From positions 1-6,650 of the forward strand of contig CAMLHL010000103.1 in the NCBI GenBank assembly GCA_946479855.1: a stretch of 6,650 nt of DNA, read 5' to 3'. Each line of letters begins with the position of its first letter. The first letter of the stretch is position 1. Shown in pieces: positions 1 to 6,650 of the stretch. The stretch comes from an uncultured Pseudomonadota bacterium. Its GTDB lineage: Bacteria > Pseudomonadota > Gammaproteobacteria > Burkholderiales > Rhodocyclaceae. The notes under the pieces are model-generated. The model did no database searches. It saw only the letters and a list, made by a program, of their open reading frames with translations, and was not told the origin of the DNA. Position numbers and translations under genes: made by a program.

Positions 1-422
1 CGCGACTGGTCGAGCAGGCTGGCGATGTACTGCGTGCAGAAGAGGTTGAATTCCGGGCTGGAAGCCATCAGCGCCAGGAAATCCTCGGCCGGCAACTGGT
101 AGCAGAAAGTATCCTCGAGCGCGGTGTAGACGTTGGTCGACGGCCGGCCGGCCGTCACCGCGCCGATCGGGAAGCATTCGCCGGCGCCGAGGCTGAGGAT
201 GGAATATTCGGTAACGGTGACCTCGCCGGCCTGGCGCGCCTGTACCTTGCCCGACTCGATTACGTAGAAGTAGCGGACGGTGCCCGAATCGGGCCCGACA
301 ATCTCGGTGCCCGCGGCGTAGAAGGCGATCTGCGCCTGCTCGGCGAAATGTTGCAGGGCGGCCGGCTGCATCTTGCTGAACGGCGCGTGATTGCGCAGGA
401 AGGCCAGCGTGTTGCCGGCCAT
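1..422 (-). CDS. Cyclic-nucleotide-binding-like (Crp-type beta-barrel) domain protein, 3' end missing
   Basis: The frame runs off the left edge; 140 residues plus two bases are visible from the ATG at 422. The text follows a cNMP-binding fold: FLRNHAPFSKM at the start, then Y-F-Y-V-I-E-S-G-K-V, LGAGECFPIGAV, the GRPST segment, and LEDTFCYQLPAEDF leading to helices at the edge. This N-terminal domain is the kind that heads DUF294/CBS proteins, and CBS domains may follow outside the window. The phosphate-binding cassette is atypical: the usual FGE is FPIG, so cAMP or cGMP binding is doubtful. It is probably a sensory or regulatory partner of the DUF294 protein encoded just upstream. Start choice: the ATG at 422 has AGGA 9 nt upstream and normal codon bias after it. 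A GTG at 509 behind GAGG would add 29 residues rich in codons rare here, and is the main alternative. Confidence 0.8.
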   Translation of the reverse strand, partial: MAGNTLAFLRNHAPFSKMQPAALQHFAEQAQIAFYAAGTEIVGPDSGTVRYFYVIESGKVQARQAGEVTVTEYSILSLGAGECFPIGAVTAGRPSTNVYTALEDTFCYQLPAEDFLALMASSPEFNLFCTQYIASLLDQS

Positions 423-527
423 CCGGGTGCGTCCTGCCTGACGTAGCGTTATCTCAACCAGACCGACGGTTTCCTGCTTCTCCTGACCCGACTGTTCTAG
501 CGTCTTCACGACCACCTCGTCAATTCT
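423..527 (-). other. Intergenic or leader segment between the DUF294 gene and the cNMP-domain gene
   Basis: The segment is 105 nt long if translation of the next gene starts at the ATG at 422. It is in the same frame as both genes with no stop after the DUF294 TGA, yet third-position G/C falls to 17 of 28 codons between 506 and 423, against 25 of 28 just after the ATG, and CTA and ATA codons appear. That favours non-coding DNA. A weak sigma70-like promoter is possible: TTGACG at 523-518, an 18-nt spacer, and TAGAAC at 499-494. No hairpin terminator was seen. Confidence 0.35.
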
Positions 528-1583
528 TCAAAGTGCATAGTTTAACTTGAGACGCTGTTGCAGGCGTCGCGCCTGCTTGAGCGCCTCGCGCAGGATCGCC
601 CTATCCATGTCGTGCAGGGCGGCGGGCTTCAGGCCGTAGCCGGCGGCCTGGCCGGCGCGCAGAGCGGCGATCTGCTGCTCCAGGCGCAGACGCAAAATAT
701 GCGCAAAAGCAGCGTCGACCGTCGCAATCTCCCCCGGCAACAGGCCCGCGCTCGCCCCGGCCTCGCGCAGCCGCTCACCGGTATGCGCCGTCCGCGCCCC
801 GCTGGCCAGCGCGAAGATGCGTGCTGCATCGACAAAAATCCGGCTGCCGTACTTTTTCAGATCGATCTCGGCATTCTCGTCGACGGCCGGCTCGCCGCGA
901 AAATTGAGCGGCACCTCGGCCTGCAGCGCGTTGGCCGCCATCAGATGCAGGAAGGACGGCGTCGCCACGGTCATCGACAGCAGCAGCGTGCGCAGGCGCT
1001 CGCCCAGCTCCAGTTCGCCGCAGAGCGGCCGCAGATCGAAGAAGATGCTGGCATGAAGCAGTGCCATCGGTTCCGGCCGGCGCACCCAGTCGATGAACTG
1101 CTGGCGCCATTCCTCGAAGGACAGGCACCAGGCCGGGTTGCCGGCCATGATCTGGCCGTTGCACAGGGCAAAGCCGCAGTCGGCCAGGCGCTGGTTGACC
1201 TCCTGTGCAAAGGGCAGGAACAGTTCGCGCAGGGCCGTTGCCTCCTGCTCGCTGGCCGCATTGAAGATCAGGCCGTTGTCCTGGTCGGTGACGAAAGTCT
1301 GCTCGTGCCGCCCTTCCGAGCCGAGGGCCAGCCAGCACCAGGCAACCGGCGGCAGGCGATGGCGGCGGGCGGTCAGCTCGACAACCCGGGTGGTCAACCG
1401 GTCGTTGAAGGCCGAAATCAGCCGTGTGGCGACACCGCCATCGAGTCCGCCGCCGACCGCGTCCTGCAGATAGGCACGCAGGTGGCCGGCCAGGGCTGGG
1501 GCCGCTTCGAGCAAATCGAGGGCATCCAGTTCGGCCGCCAATTCCAGTTGGCGGCGACAAGAGAGTGTCGGGTCGGTGGTCAC
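528..1583 (-). CDS. DUF294-type predicted nucleotidyltransferase with DUF294_C domain
   Basis: The start is GTG at 1583, 7 nt after the exonuclease stop and with GAGG 5 nt upstream, giving 351 residues. The same frame stays open upstream to 1772, but that part only shadows the exonuclease gene. Residues 1-75 are a helical lead-in. The nucleotidyltransferase domain follows, with GSEGRHEQ (88-95) and TDQDN (99-103), the G-S and D-x-D signature of the GlnD/polymerase-beta-like fold, then QIMAGNPAW (144-152) and IFFDLRPL (180-187). The C-terminal helical DUF294_C domain contains IDLKKYG (240-246) and ends naturally in an LQQRLKL helix. The family probably transfers a nucleotide to an unknown protein or small-molecule target; activity is predicted only from the motifs. 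Most relatives carry N-terminal cNMP-binding and CBS domains on the same chain. Here they are absent, and a cNMP-like domain is encoded by the next gene instead. Confidence 0.9.
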   Translation of the reverse strand: MTTDPTLSCRRQLELAAELDALDLLEAAPALAGHLRAYLQDAVGGGLDGGVATRLISAFNDRLTTRVVELTARRHRLPPVAWCWLALGSEGRHEQTFVTDQDNGLIFNAASEQEATALRELFLPFAQEVNQRLADCGFALCNGQIMAGNPAWCLSFEEWRQQFIDWVRRPEPMALLHASIFFDLRPLCGELELGERLRTLLLSMTVATPSFLHLMAANALQAEVPLNFRGEPAVDENAEIDLKKYGSRIFVDAARIFALASGARTAHTGERLREAGASAGLLPGEIATVDAAFAHILRLRLEQQIAALRAGQAAGYGLKPAALHDMDRAILREALKQARRLQQRLKLNYAL

Positions 1584-1588
1584 GCGGG

Positions 1589-1592
1589 CCTC
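1589..1592 (-). promoter_or_regulatory. Ribosome binding site of the DUF294 gene, overlapping the exonuclease stop codon
   Basis: The minus strand reads TGAGG CCCGC GTG. The GAGG core shares bases with the TGA stop of the exonuclease gene (1593-1591) and sits 5 nt before the GTG at 1583. This decides the GTG start and implies translational coupling between the two genes. Confidence 0.65.
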
Positions 1593-3762
1593 AGTATTTG
1601 ACCCGGGCGAAATAGGTCTTCTCGGCGGCCTCCAGGGCCTGGCGCACGGTGACGATGCCTTTTTCCTCGAGCAGCTTGACCAGCTTGAGGAAGACCTCGC
1701 CGGTGGCCAGCGCGTCTTCCAGCGCATTGTGGCGGGTGCCGATACTGACCCCGAGGCGCTCCAGGATGACATCCAGCTTGTGCGATTCCTGATTGGGATG
1801 GACGACGGCGGAGAGCAGCAGCGTATCGAGCACCGGTTGGGTGAAACGAATGCCGGTGCGTTCTTCCTTCAGTTGCAGGAAACGCATGTCGAAGGCGGCA
1901 TTGTGGGCGATCAGCACGGTGTCTTCGCAGAACTCGTGGAAAGCTGGCAAAACGGCATCGATGTTCGGCTGGCCGCGCACCATATCCTCGGTAATGCCGT
2001 GGATGGGAATGGCCTCCGGCTTGAGCGGGATTTCCGGATCAACGATCTGATTGAAGGTTTCCTGACGAAGCAGCCGGTTGTTGACGATGCGGGCGGCACC
2101 GATCTGGATAATCTCGTCGCCCTTCGACGGTTCGAGACCGGTCGTTTCGGTATCAAACACGGTGTAGGTCAGGTCGGACAGCTTGCGGTCGAGGTCGATC
2201 GATTTGTCCTCGAACTTGAACAGGTCGAAATCGTAGTATTCCGGCCGCCCCCTGCCACGCGTCCGCTCCTCCTGGTCATAACCGACCTCCGGCGTCGCCA
2301 CCGGCAGCACAAAGCGGAAGAAGGCGCGGTGCGCCGCCTTCTCGCGCTGGTACCAGATTTCGCCGCCATGCCGGTCGATGACGTCGCGCAGGCTGAGCGG
2401 CGAGGTTTCGCTGCCGACATGCATGGCTTCCATTTCCCAAGTGTAGAAGGTTTCCGACGACATCGCCGGGCCGGCCCAGATCAGATCGAGATAAGCCAGC
2501 CGGCCGACCGATTTCAGGCGGAAGCGGAGTTCACGCGGCTGGTAGTGGTCCTGCAGCTTGGAGGCGAGGCAGACCAGTGCGAAAACCAGCGAAAAGCTGT
2601 CGGCCTTGATCCACAGCGCGTCGTCGAGCTCTTCCGTCTTGGTCGGCAATTTCAGCTTGTCGTCGATGCGGCGCTGGGCGGCGGCAATGATGTCGATGCC
2701 GAGGATATCTTCGAGCGGCCAGCGGGTCTTCATCGAGTCCGAGAACTCGCCGATCGTCAGGTCGATGTTGTGACTCATCTTGGCGGCCTCGTCGTCGACG
2801 ACCTTGACGAAGCGCTCGCGCAGCTCCGCCTCCATGTCCGGGTAATCGATCAGGTTGGCCACTGCAGCGCGGATATTGCCGAGCGCCGAACGGCTGCCCT
2901 CGGTCAGCGAATGCAGCACCTGGTCGCGCCGGGCTTCCTGTTCGATGTTGCGGGTGATGTTCTCGACGGTCAGCACATAGCCGGACATCGCCGCCTCGCC
3001 CTCCTCGCCGGCGGCTGCAAGGACAGGCACCATCTGGACGCGCAGCAACTGGCCGCCACGCGCCGTCGTGATGAAATTGGCGATTGCGCTCTTGCCGCCC
3101 GCCAAGCGCTGGCGGATGACTTCCTGGGCATGTTCGACCTGGTTCTTTTCGAGGATGGAGAAAATCGAGCGGCCGAGCCCGATCAGCGCGCCGCCGGCGA
3201 CCGAGGTCGGCCCCTGCGACAGCGCCTTGAACTGCAAGCGGGCGCGGTTGTTGTAGAGCAGGATGCGGCCATCGAGATTGCATACCACGACGGCCTGCGC
3301 CAGTTCGGACATCAGCGCCGCCAGCCGGTTCTTTTCTTCCTCGACCGAGGCCTTGGCCGTGGCGATCTGGGCGTCAACGTCGTCCATCAGGACATCGCGC
3401 TGCTGTGCCAGATCGTTCGCCGCCTGAGCCAGTTGCTGGACTTCCGGCGGCCCTTCCGGAGCGACGCGAAAATTGCGGTTGGCGCCGAGCATCAGGCGCA
3501 GCGTTTCCGCCATCCGCAACAGGCCTTCGACATATTGCTTGAACAGCTTGTGCAGCACGGCGACGCCGATGGCGAAACCGAACAGAGTCATCAGCGTGCC
3601 GACCGGCAGGCGCGACATAAGCAGCCCGGTCAGCAGGCCACGCTCGGCTTCCTTCATGTCCAGCCAGACGAGTAACGCGGTGACAACGAACGGCCCGGTC
3701 ATCAGCAGACCAAGGACGATGACGGCGAAGATGAAACGATGTTTGGCCTGCATGGCGCGCAT
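1591..3762 (-). CDS. Membrane HAMP/PAS/pseudo-histidine-kinase protein fused to a DnaQ-like 3'-5' exonuclease
   Basis: The protein has 723 residues. Two membrane helices (about 10-34 and 52-70) are separated by only a short loop, so there is no extracytoplasmic sensor domain. A HAMP-like segment (about 71-125), a coiled coil to about 150 and a PAS-like domain (about 150-270, ending VLTVENIT) follow. Residues about 278-490 look like a decayed histidine kinase: a HisKA-like helix (SALGNIRAA) lacks the acceptor His, and a HATPase-like tail keeps IDRHGGEIW and FFRFVLP but has no N box or GLGL. The C-terminal domain (about 530-700) is a DEDDh exonuclease with Exo I FDTETTG (D537, E539), Exo II AHNAAFD (D625) and Exo III RHNALED (H678, D683), so all five catalytic residues are present. 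It should degrade DNA or RNA 3'-5' at the cytoplasmic face of the membrane; the substrate is unknown. DnaQ itself is much shorter and lacks the sensor part. The ATG at 3762 has only a weak upstream SD; the ATG at 3753 (MQAKHRF) is an equally good start. Confidence 0.93.
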   Translation of the reverse strand: MRAMQAKHRFIFAVIVLGLLMTGPFVVTALLVWLDMKEAERGLLTGLLMSRLPVGTLMTLFGFAIGVAVLHKLFKQYVEGLLRMAETLRLMLGANRNFRVAPEGPPEVQQLAQAANDLAQQRDVLMDDVDAQIATAKASVEEEKNRLAALMSELAQAVVVCNLDGRILLYNNRARLQFKALSQGPTSVAGGALIGLGRSIFSILEKNQVEHAQEVIRQRLAGGKSAIANFITTARGGQLLRVQMVPVLAAAGEEGEAAMSGYVLTVENITRNIEQEARRDQVLHSLTEGSRSALGNIRAAVANLIDYPDMEAELRERFVKVVDDEAAKMSHNIDLTIGEFSDSMKTRWPLEDILGIDIIAAAQRRIDDKLKLPTKTEELDDALWIKADSFSLVFALVCLASKLQDHYQPRELRFRLKSVGRLAYLDLIWAGPAMSSETFYTWEMEAMHVGSETSPLSLRDVIDRHGGEIWYQREKAAHRAFFRFVLPVATPEVGYDQEERTRGRGRPEYYDFDLFKFEDKSIDLDRKLSDLTYTVFDTETTGLEPSKGDEIIQIGAARIVNNRLLRQETFNQIVDPEIPLKPEAIPIHGITEDMVRGQPNIDAVLPAFHEFCEDTVLIAHNAAFDMRFLQLKEERTGIRFTQPVLDTLLLSAVVHPNQESHKLDVILERLGVSIGTRHNALEDALATGEVFLKLVKLLEEKGIVTVRQALEAAEKTYFARVKY

Positions 3763-3821
3763 CCCGAAGACTGGAGTTTTGTTTTTAGGCCTTTTTCAAG
3801 GTCGACCGTAGCAGGCTGGCC

Positions 3822-4193
3822 TCAGGCCACCCCGAGCATGGCCTTGACCAACGCCAGCAATTCCTTGGTCGAGAACGGCTTGGTTACGTAGGCATCAGCA
3901 CCGATTGCCAACCCCTTGGCCACTTCGGTATCGCGCCCCTTGGCCGTCAGCATGACGATCTTCAGGCCGTTCCGGGCCGGATCGGCACGCAGCAACTCGC
4001 ATACCTCGAAGCCGGATTTTTTCGGCATCATCACATCGAGCAGCACCAGATCCGGCGCAAAGTTCGCCACCTTGGCCAGCGCCTCTTCACCCTCGCCGGC
4101 AATGGCGACCTCGAAGCCCTCCTTCTTCATCAGGAACTCGAGCGAAATGACGATATTGGGTTCATCGTCGACGATCAGAATCTTTTTTGGCAT
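3822..4193 (-). CDS. Single-domain CheY-like response regulator
   Basis: This 123-residue protein is a complete receiver domain and nothing more. The acidic pair D9/D10 (IVDDEP), phospho-acceptor D53 (LLDVMMP), switch T83 (MLTAKG), Y102 and K105 (VTKPF) are all present, so phosphorylation and conformational switching are expected. There is no DNA-binding, GGDEF/EAL or other output domain, unlike CrbR/ErdR (LuxR type) or CbrB (NtrC type) that serve similar kinases. It follows the SSS kinase by 15 nt and has its own good ribosome binding site, so it is very probably phosphorylated by that kinase. Its output must go through a protein partner or a phosphorelay. The next gene, with a kinase-like membrane sensor joined to an exonuclease, is one candidate target; that link is inference. 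Confidence 0.95.
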   Translation of the reverse strand: MPKKILIVDDEPNIVISLEFLMKKEGFEVAIAGEGEEALAKVANFAPDLVLLDVMMPKKSGFEVCELLRADPARNGLKIVMLTAKGRDTEVAKGLAIGADAYVTKPFSTKELLALVKAMLGVA

Positions 4194-4200
4194 ATTTTTG

Positions 4201-4207
4201 TCTCCCT
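4201..4207 (-). promoter_or_regulatory. Ribosome binding site of the receiver gene
   Basis: The minus strand reads AGGGAGA, followed by a 7-nt A-rich spacer and the ATG at 4193-4191. It lies just after the kinase stop codon (4211-4209), inside the 15-nt gap, and fixes the receiver start. Confidence 0.7.
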
Positions 4208-4208
4208 G

Positions 4209-6650
4209 TTATTCCTCCGATGCCGGCAAAGGCACCGTGAAAACGAACTTCGCCCCTTCGCCGGGGCGGCTGACGACCCAAAGCTTACCACCGAAATATT
4301 CGATGATCTGACGGCTGATCGGCAGGCCCAGCCCGGTTCCCTGGGGCTTGTCGGTCATCGTGTTGCCACCCTGGCGGAATTTTTCGAAAATGACATCGCA
4401 CTCTTCGGCAGTCAGCCCCGGCCCATTGTCGGCGACCTCGACGCGAACCAAGCCGTCGCTGATGCCAACCGCAACCCGCACGACCCCACTGCCGCCAGGT
4501 ACGAATTTCACCGCATTGGAGAGCAGATTGATCATCACCTGCGTCAGCCGGTCACGATCGGCCAGCACCACCGGGCCGCTGGCCGGAATGTCACTTTCCA
4601 GCGCAACCCCCTTCTCGCGGAACAACTGACCGAGGGAATCCATGGTTTCGCGCGCTACCTCACCAATATCCACGGCGCCAGTCGTCCATTCCGCCCGACC
4701 GGACTCCAGGCGGGCCATGTCAAGGATCTGGTTGATCAGCCGGGTCAGACGCTCGGCTTCGTTGACGATAATGCCGAGGAAACGCATACGATCAGCCAGT
4801 TCCAGCTTCGGGTCTTCGTGCAGCATCTCGGACAGGGCGCGGATCGAGGTCAGCGGCGTGCGCAGTTCGTGCGTCACCGTCGATATGAAATCGTCCTTCA
4901 TGCGATCGAGTTCGCGCAGGCGCTCGTTGGCTTCGCGCAGTTCGGCGGTCGCCGCTTCCAGTTCGCGCTGCTTGCTTTCCAGGTCGCGGCTGTAGGCCCG
5001 CACCTGGGTCGCCTCGTCGAGAATATCGAGGACCTCTTCCAGCCCCAGATCCTCCTCCTGCGCCACCGAAGCCACCATCACCCGGGCGCTGGCCGAACCG
5101 ATCGCTCCGGCCAGTTCCGCTTCGGCAAACTGCACGAATTGCGCATCACCGGGCAGGCTTCGCCAGTCCCTGACGCGCCTCGTCTGTGCATAGGCGGCCA
5201 GTTGCTGGCGCGCCCGGGTGGCGCCGAGAAAGCGTTCGAGCAGGTCGACCAGTGCCTGTGGCGACGCCTCGCCCCGCCAGAGGCGGGCCTGGGTAGTATG
5301 TCGGTCGAAGCGGAAGGCATCGACAAAGCGCTCAGCCTGGCTGGCCTCGACCGCATCGGGACGGGAGTTCAGCGAGACCCCGACAAAGCAGCCGACATTG
5401 GCCAGCATGCTCCACCACAGGCAATGCGAAATCTCGTCCAGCCCGCTCAAACCGAACAGGGCCTGGGCTTTCAGCCAGCCGATGCCGAGCAGCCCCTCGT
5501 CGATAAAACCGCTGCCAATCCACCCCGACTTGGCAAATGAAGGCAACAGCAGCGTGTACAGCCAGACGATAAAACCAGCCAGCAAACCGGCCACTGCCCC
5601 GGCCCGTGTGCCCTGTTTCCAGTACATGCCACCGAATATGGCCGGCGCGAACTGGGCGACGGCCGCGAATGAAATCAGCCCGATACCGACCAGCGCATAG
5701 GCCTCGCCGGCGGCCCGGAAGTAGATGTAGCCGAGAAGCAGGATCAGCGAGATGGCAACACGCCGGATGCCGATCAGCAGTCCGGAAACGTCCTGACGGT
5801 TTTCGCCGTGCAGCCAGGTCGACCGTAGCAACCAGGGCATGACCAGATCGTTGCAGACCATCGTCGACAAGGCGATGGTTTCGACGATGACCATCCCGGT
5901 CGCCGCCGACAGACCGCCGATGAAGGCGAGCAGCGCCAGTGCCTCGGCGCCGCGCGACAGCGGCAAGGTCAGCACGAAGATATCCGGGTTGAGGCCTTGC
6001 CCACCGAAATGCAGCATTCCGCCAAGCGCCAGCGGCAGCACGAAGATATTGATCAGCAGGAGATAAAGCGGAAACAACCAGACCGCCCGTTTCAGATGCG
6101 ATTCGTCGACATTTTCGACGACAATGATCTGGAACTGGCGCGGCAGAAAGATAATGGCCAGACCGGAAAGCAGGATCAGCGACGTCCACGTGCCCGCCCG
6201 CCCGCTATCGAGCTGCAGCAGACGGCCGAGCTCAGGGCTGGCCGCCGCCCGCTGGAACAGGTCGCCGAGGCTGCCGAACATCCCATAGGTGACGAACAGG
6301 CCGACGGCACTGAAAGCGACCAGCTTGACCACCGACTCGAAGGCCACCGCCGCGACCATCCCCTCGTGCCGCTCAGTCGCATCGAGGTGGCGCGTTCCGA
6401 AGAGGATGGAGAACAAGGCCAGGGCGATGGCGATCAGGAAGGTCGAATCGATACCCCACACCTGCACCGTGCTGCCCGAATGCGTCAGCAGCACATCGAC
6501 ACTGGCGGCCACCGCTTTCAACTGCAAGGCGATATAAGGCACCACGCCGATCACCGCGATGACCGTCACCATGCCGGCCAGCAACTGACTCTTCCCGTAG
6601 CGCGAAGCGATGAAATCGGCAATCGAGGTGATGCGCTGCGCCTTGCTGAT
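4209..6650 (-). CDS. SSS-family transporter-like sensor histidine kinase (CbrA/CrbS type), 5' end missing
   Basis: The frame is open to the right edge, so the true start lies outside; 813 residues are visible, ending at TAA. Visible residues 1 to about 425 are a polytopic membrane domain of the sodium:solute symporter family: the first residues carry RITSIADFIASRYGKS, typical of an early SSS loop, and further on come FLPRQFQ and GGLSAATGM, typical of SSS-linked kinases. Residues about 460-530 resemble a STAC domain, the helical module linking SLC transporters to two-component kinases. A coiled coil (about 550-585) leads into HisKA with phospho-acceptor His594 in THELRTP (codon 4869-4871), then the N box (NLLSNAVKF), DNGPG, FEKF and GTGLGLPIS. 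All catalytic boxes are intact, so it should be an active inner-membrane kinase. No PAS domain is evident between STAC and HisKA. In family members (CbrA, CrbS/MxtR) the transporter part senses or moves a solute and the kinase controls carbon or acetate use; the ligand here is unknown. The receiver encoded 15 nt downstream is the obvious partner. Confidence 0.93.
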   Translation of the reverse strand: MSKAQRITSIADFIASRYGKSQLLAGMVTVIAVIGVVPYIALQLKAVAASVDVLLTHSGSTVQVWGIDSTFLIAIALALFSILFGTRHLDATERHEGMVAAVAFESVVKLVAFSAVGLFVTYGMFGSLGDLFQRAAASPELGRLLQLDSGRAGTWTSLILLSGLAIIFLPRQFQIIVVENVDESHLKRAVWLFPLYLLLINIFVLPLALGGMLHFGGQGLNPDIFVLTLPLSRGAEALALLAFIGGLSAATGMVIVETIALSTMVCNDLVMPWLLRSTWLHGENRQDVSGLLIGIRRVAISLILLLGYIYFRAAGEAYALVGIGLISFAAVAQFAPAIFGGMYWKQGTRAGAVAGLLAGFIVWLYTLLLPSFAKSGWIGSGFIDEGLLGIGWLKAQALFGLSGLDEISHCLWWSMLANVGCFVGVSLNSRPDAVEASQAERFVDAFRFDRHTTQARLWRGEASPQALVDLLERFLGATRARQQLAAYAQTRRVRDWRSLPGDAQFVQFAEAELAGAIGSASARVMVASVAQEEDLGLEEVLDILDEATQVRAYSRDLESKQRELEAATAELREANERLRELDRMKDDFISTVTHELRTPLTSIRALSEMLHEDPKLELADRMRFLGIIVNEAERLTRLINQILDMARLESGRAEWTTGAVDIGEVARETMDSLGQLFREKGVALESDIPASGPVVLADRDRLTQVMINLLSNAVKFVPGGSGVVRVAVGISDGLVRVEVADNGPGLTAEECDVIFEKFRQGGNTMTDKPQGTGLGLPISRQIIEYFGGKLWVVSRPGEGAKFVFTVPLPASEE

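Noticed and set aside
558..1601. Plus-strand open frame of about 347 codons opposite the DUF294 gene
   Set aside because: It is an antisense shadow of a well-supported gene, with low-complexity Q/A/R/G content and no motif.
1584..1772. N-terminal extension of the DUF294 protein into the exonuclease gene
   Set aside because: The extra residues are Ser/Arg/Pro-rich out-of-frame translation of the exonuclease end. The GTG at 1583 has a well-placed SD and gives the normal domain start.
1576..3675. Very long open frame on the plus strand (about 700 codons) opposite the exonuclease gene
   Set aside because: It lies antisense to a gene with clear domains and motifs. Its protein has no recognisable family features, and it is the usual mirror frame of a GC-rich, third-position-biased gene.
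3799..3813. A 15-nt sequence repeated exactly at 5816-5830
   Set aside because: One copy is intergenic and the other lies within the SSS coding region, with no shared flanks or third copy, so it is probably chance.
3763..3821. Possible terminator or promoter in the 59-nt gap before the exonuclease gene
   Set aside because: Only a 4-bp stem with a GAAA loop and a 5-bp GGCCT pairing were found, with no U-tract on the coding strand. A TTGAAA has no acceptable -10 partner at the right spacing.
5332..6189. Alternative minus-strand frame of about 285 codons inside the SSS kinase
   Set aside because: It is an overlapping frame rich in Arg/Ala/Gly. The kinase frame there encodes clear membrane helices and family motifs.

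Overview
All gene signal in this window lies on the minus strand, so the locus reads from right to left. The sequence is GC-rich with strong third-position G/C bias and has no tRNA, rRNA, insertion sequence or CRISPR array. The protein families and base composition suggest a betaproteobacterium, possibly a Rhodocyclales-type organism; this is inference from general resemblance, not a database result.

Layout in transcription order: (1) 6650-4209, a large sensor histidine kinase whose N-terminal half is a sodium:solute symporter (SSS) domain, followed by a STAC-like region, a coiled coil and an intact HisKA/HATPase core (CbrA/CrbS type); its 5' end lies outside the window. (2) 4193-3822, a stand-alone CheY-like receiver 15 nt downstream. 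(3) 3762-1591, a 723-residue membrane protein joining a HAMP/PAS/degenerate-histidine-kinase sensor to a complete DnaQ-type DEDDh 3'-5' exonuclease, after a 59-nt gap. (4) 1583-528, a DUF294-type predicted nucleotidyltransferase, 7 nt downstream and probably translationally coupled. (5) 422-1, the N-terminal part of a protein with a cyclic-nucleotide-binding-like fold, cut by the left window edge; CBS domains may follow but are not visible.

The tight co-directional spacing suggests one transcription unit, perhaps with an internal promoter before gene 5. SSS-type kinases of this architecture control carbon and acetate use in gammaproteobacteria (CbrAB, CrbSR/MxtR-ErdR), and from general knowledge DUF294/CBS and exonuclease genes often lie near SSS acetate permease and acs genes. 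The working model is a nutrient-sensing module: the transporter-like kinase senses or moves a solute and phosphorylates the receiver, while the nuclease and nucleotidyltransferase proteins act as non-transcriptional outputs or modulators. The link from signalling to nuclease activity is inference. The most unusual items are the pseudokinase-exonuclease fusion, and the split of the usual single-chain cNMP-CBS-DUF294 architecture into two genes in the opposite order.
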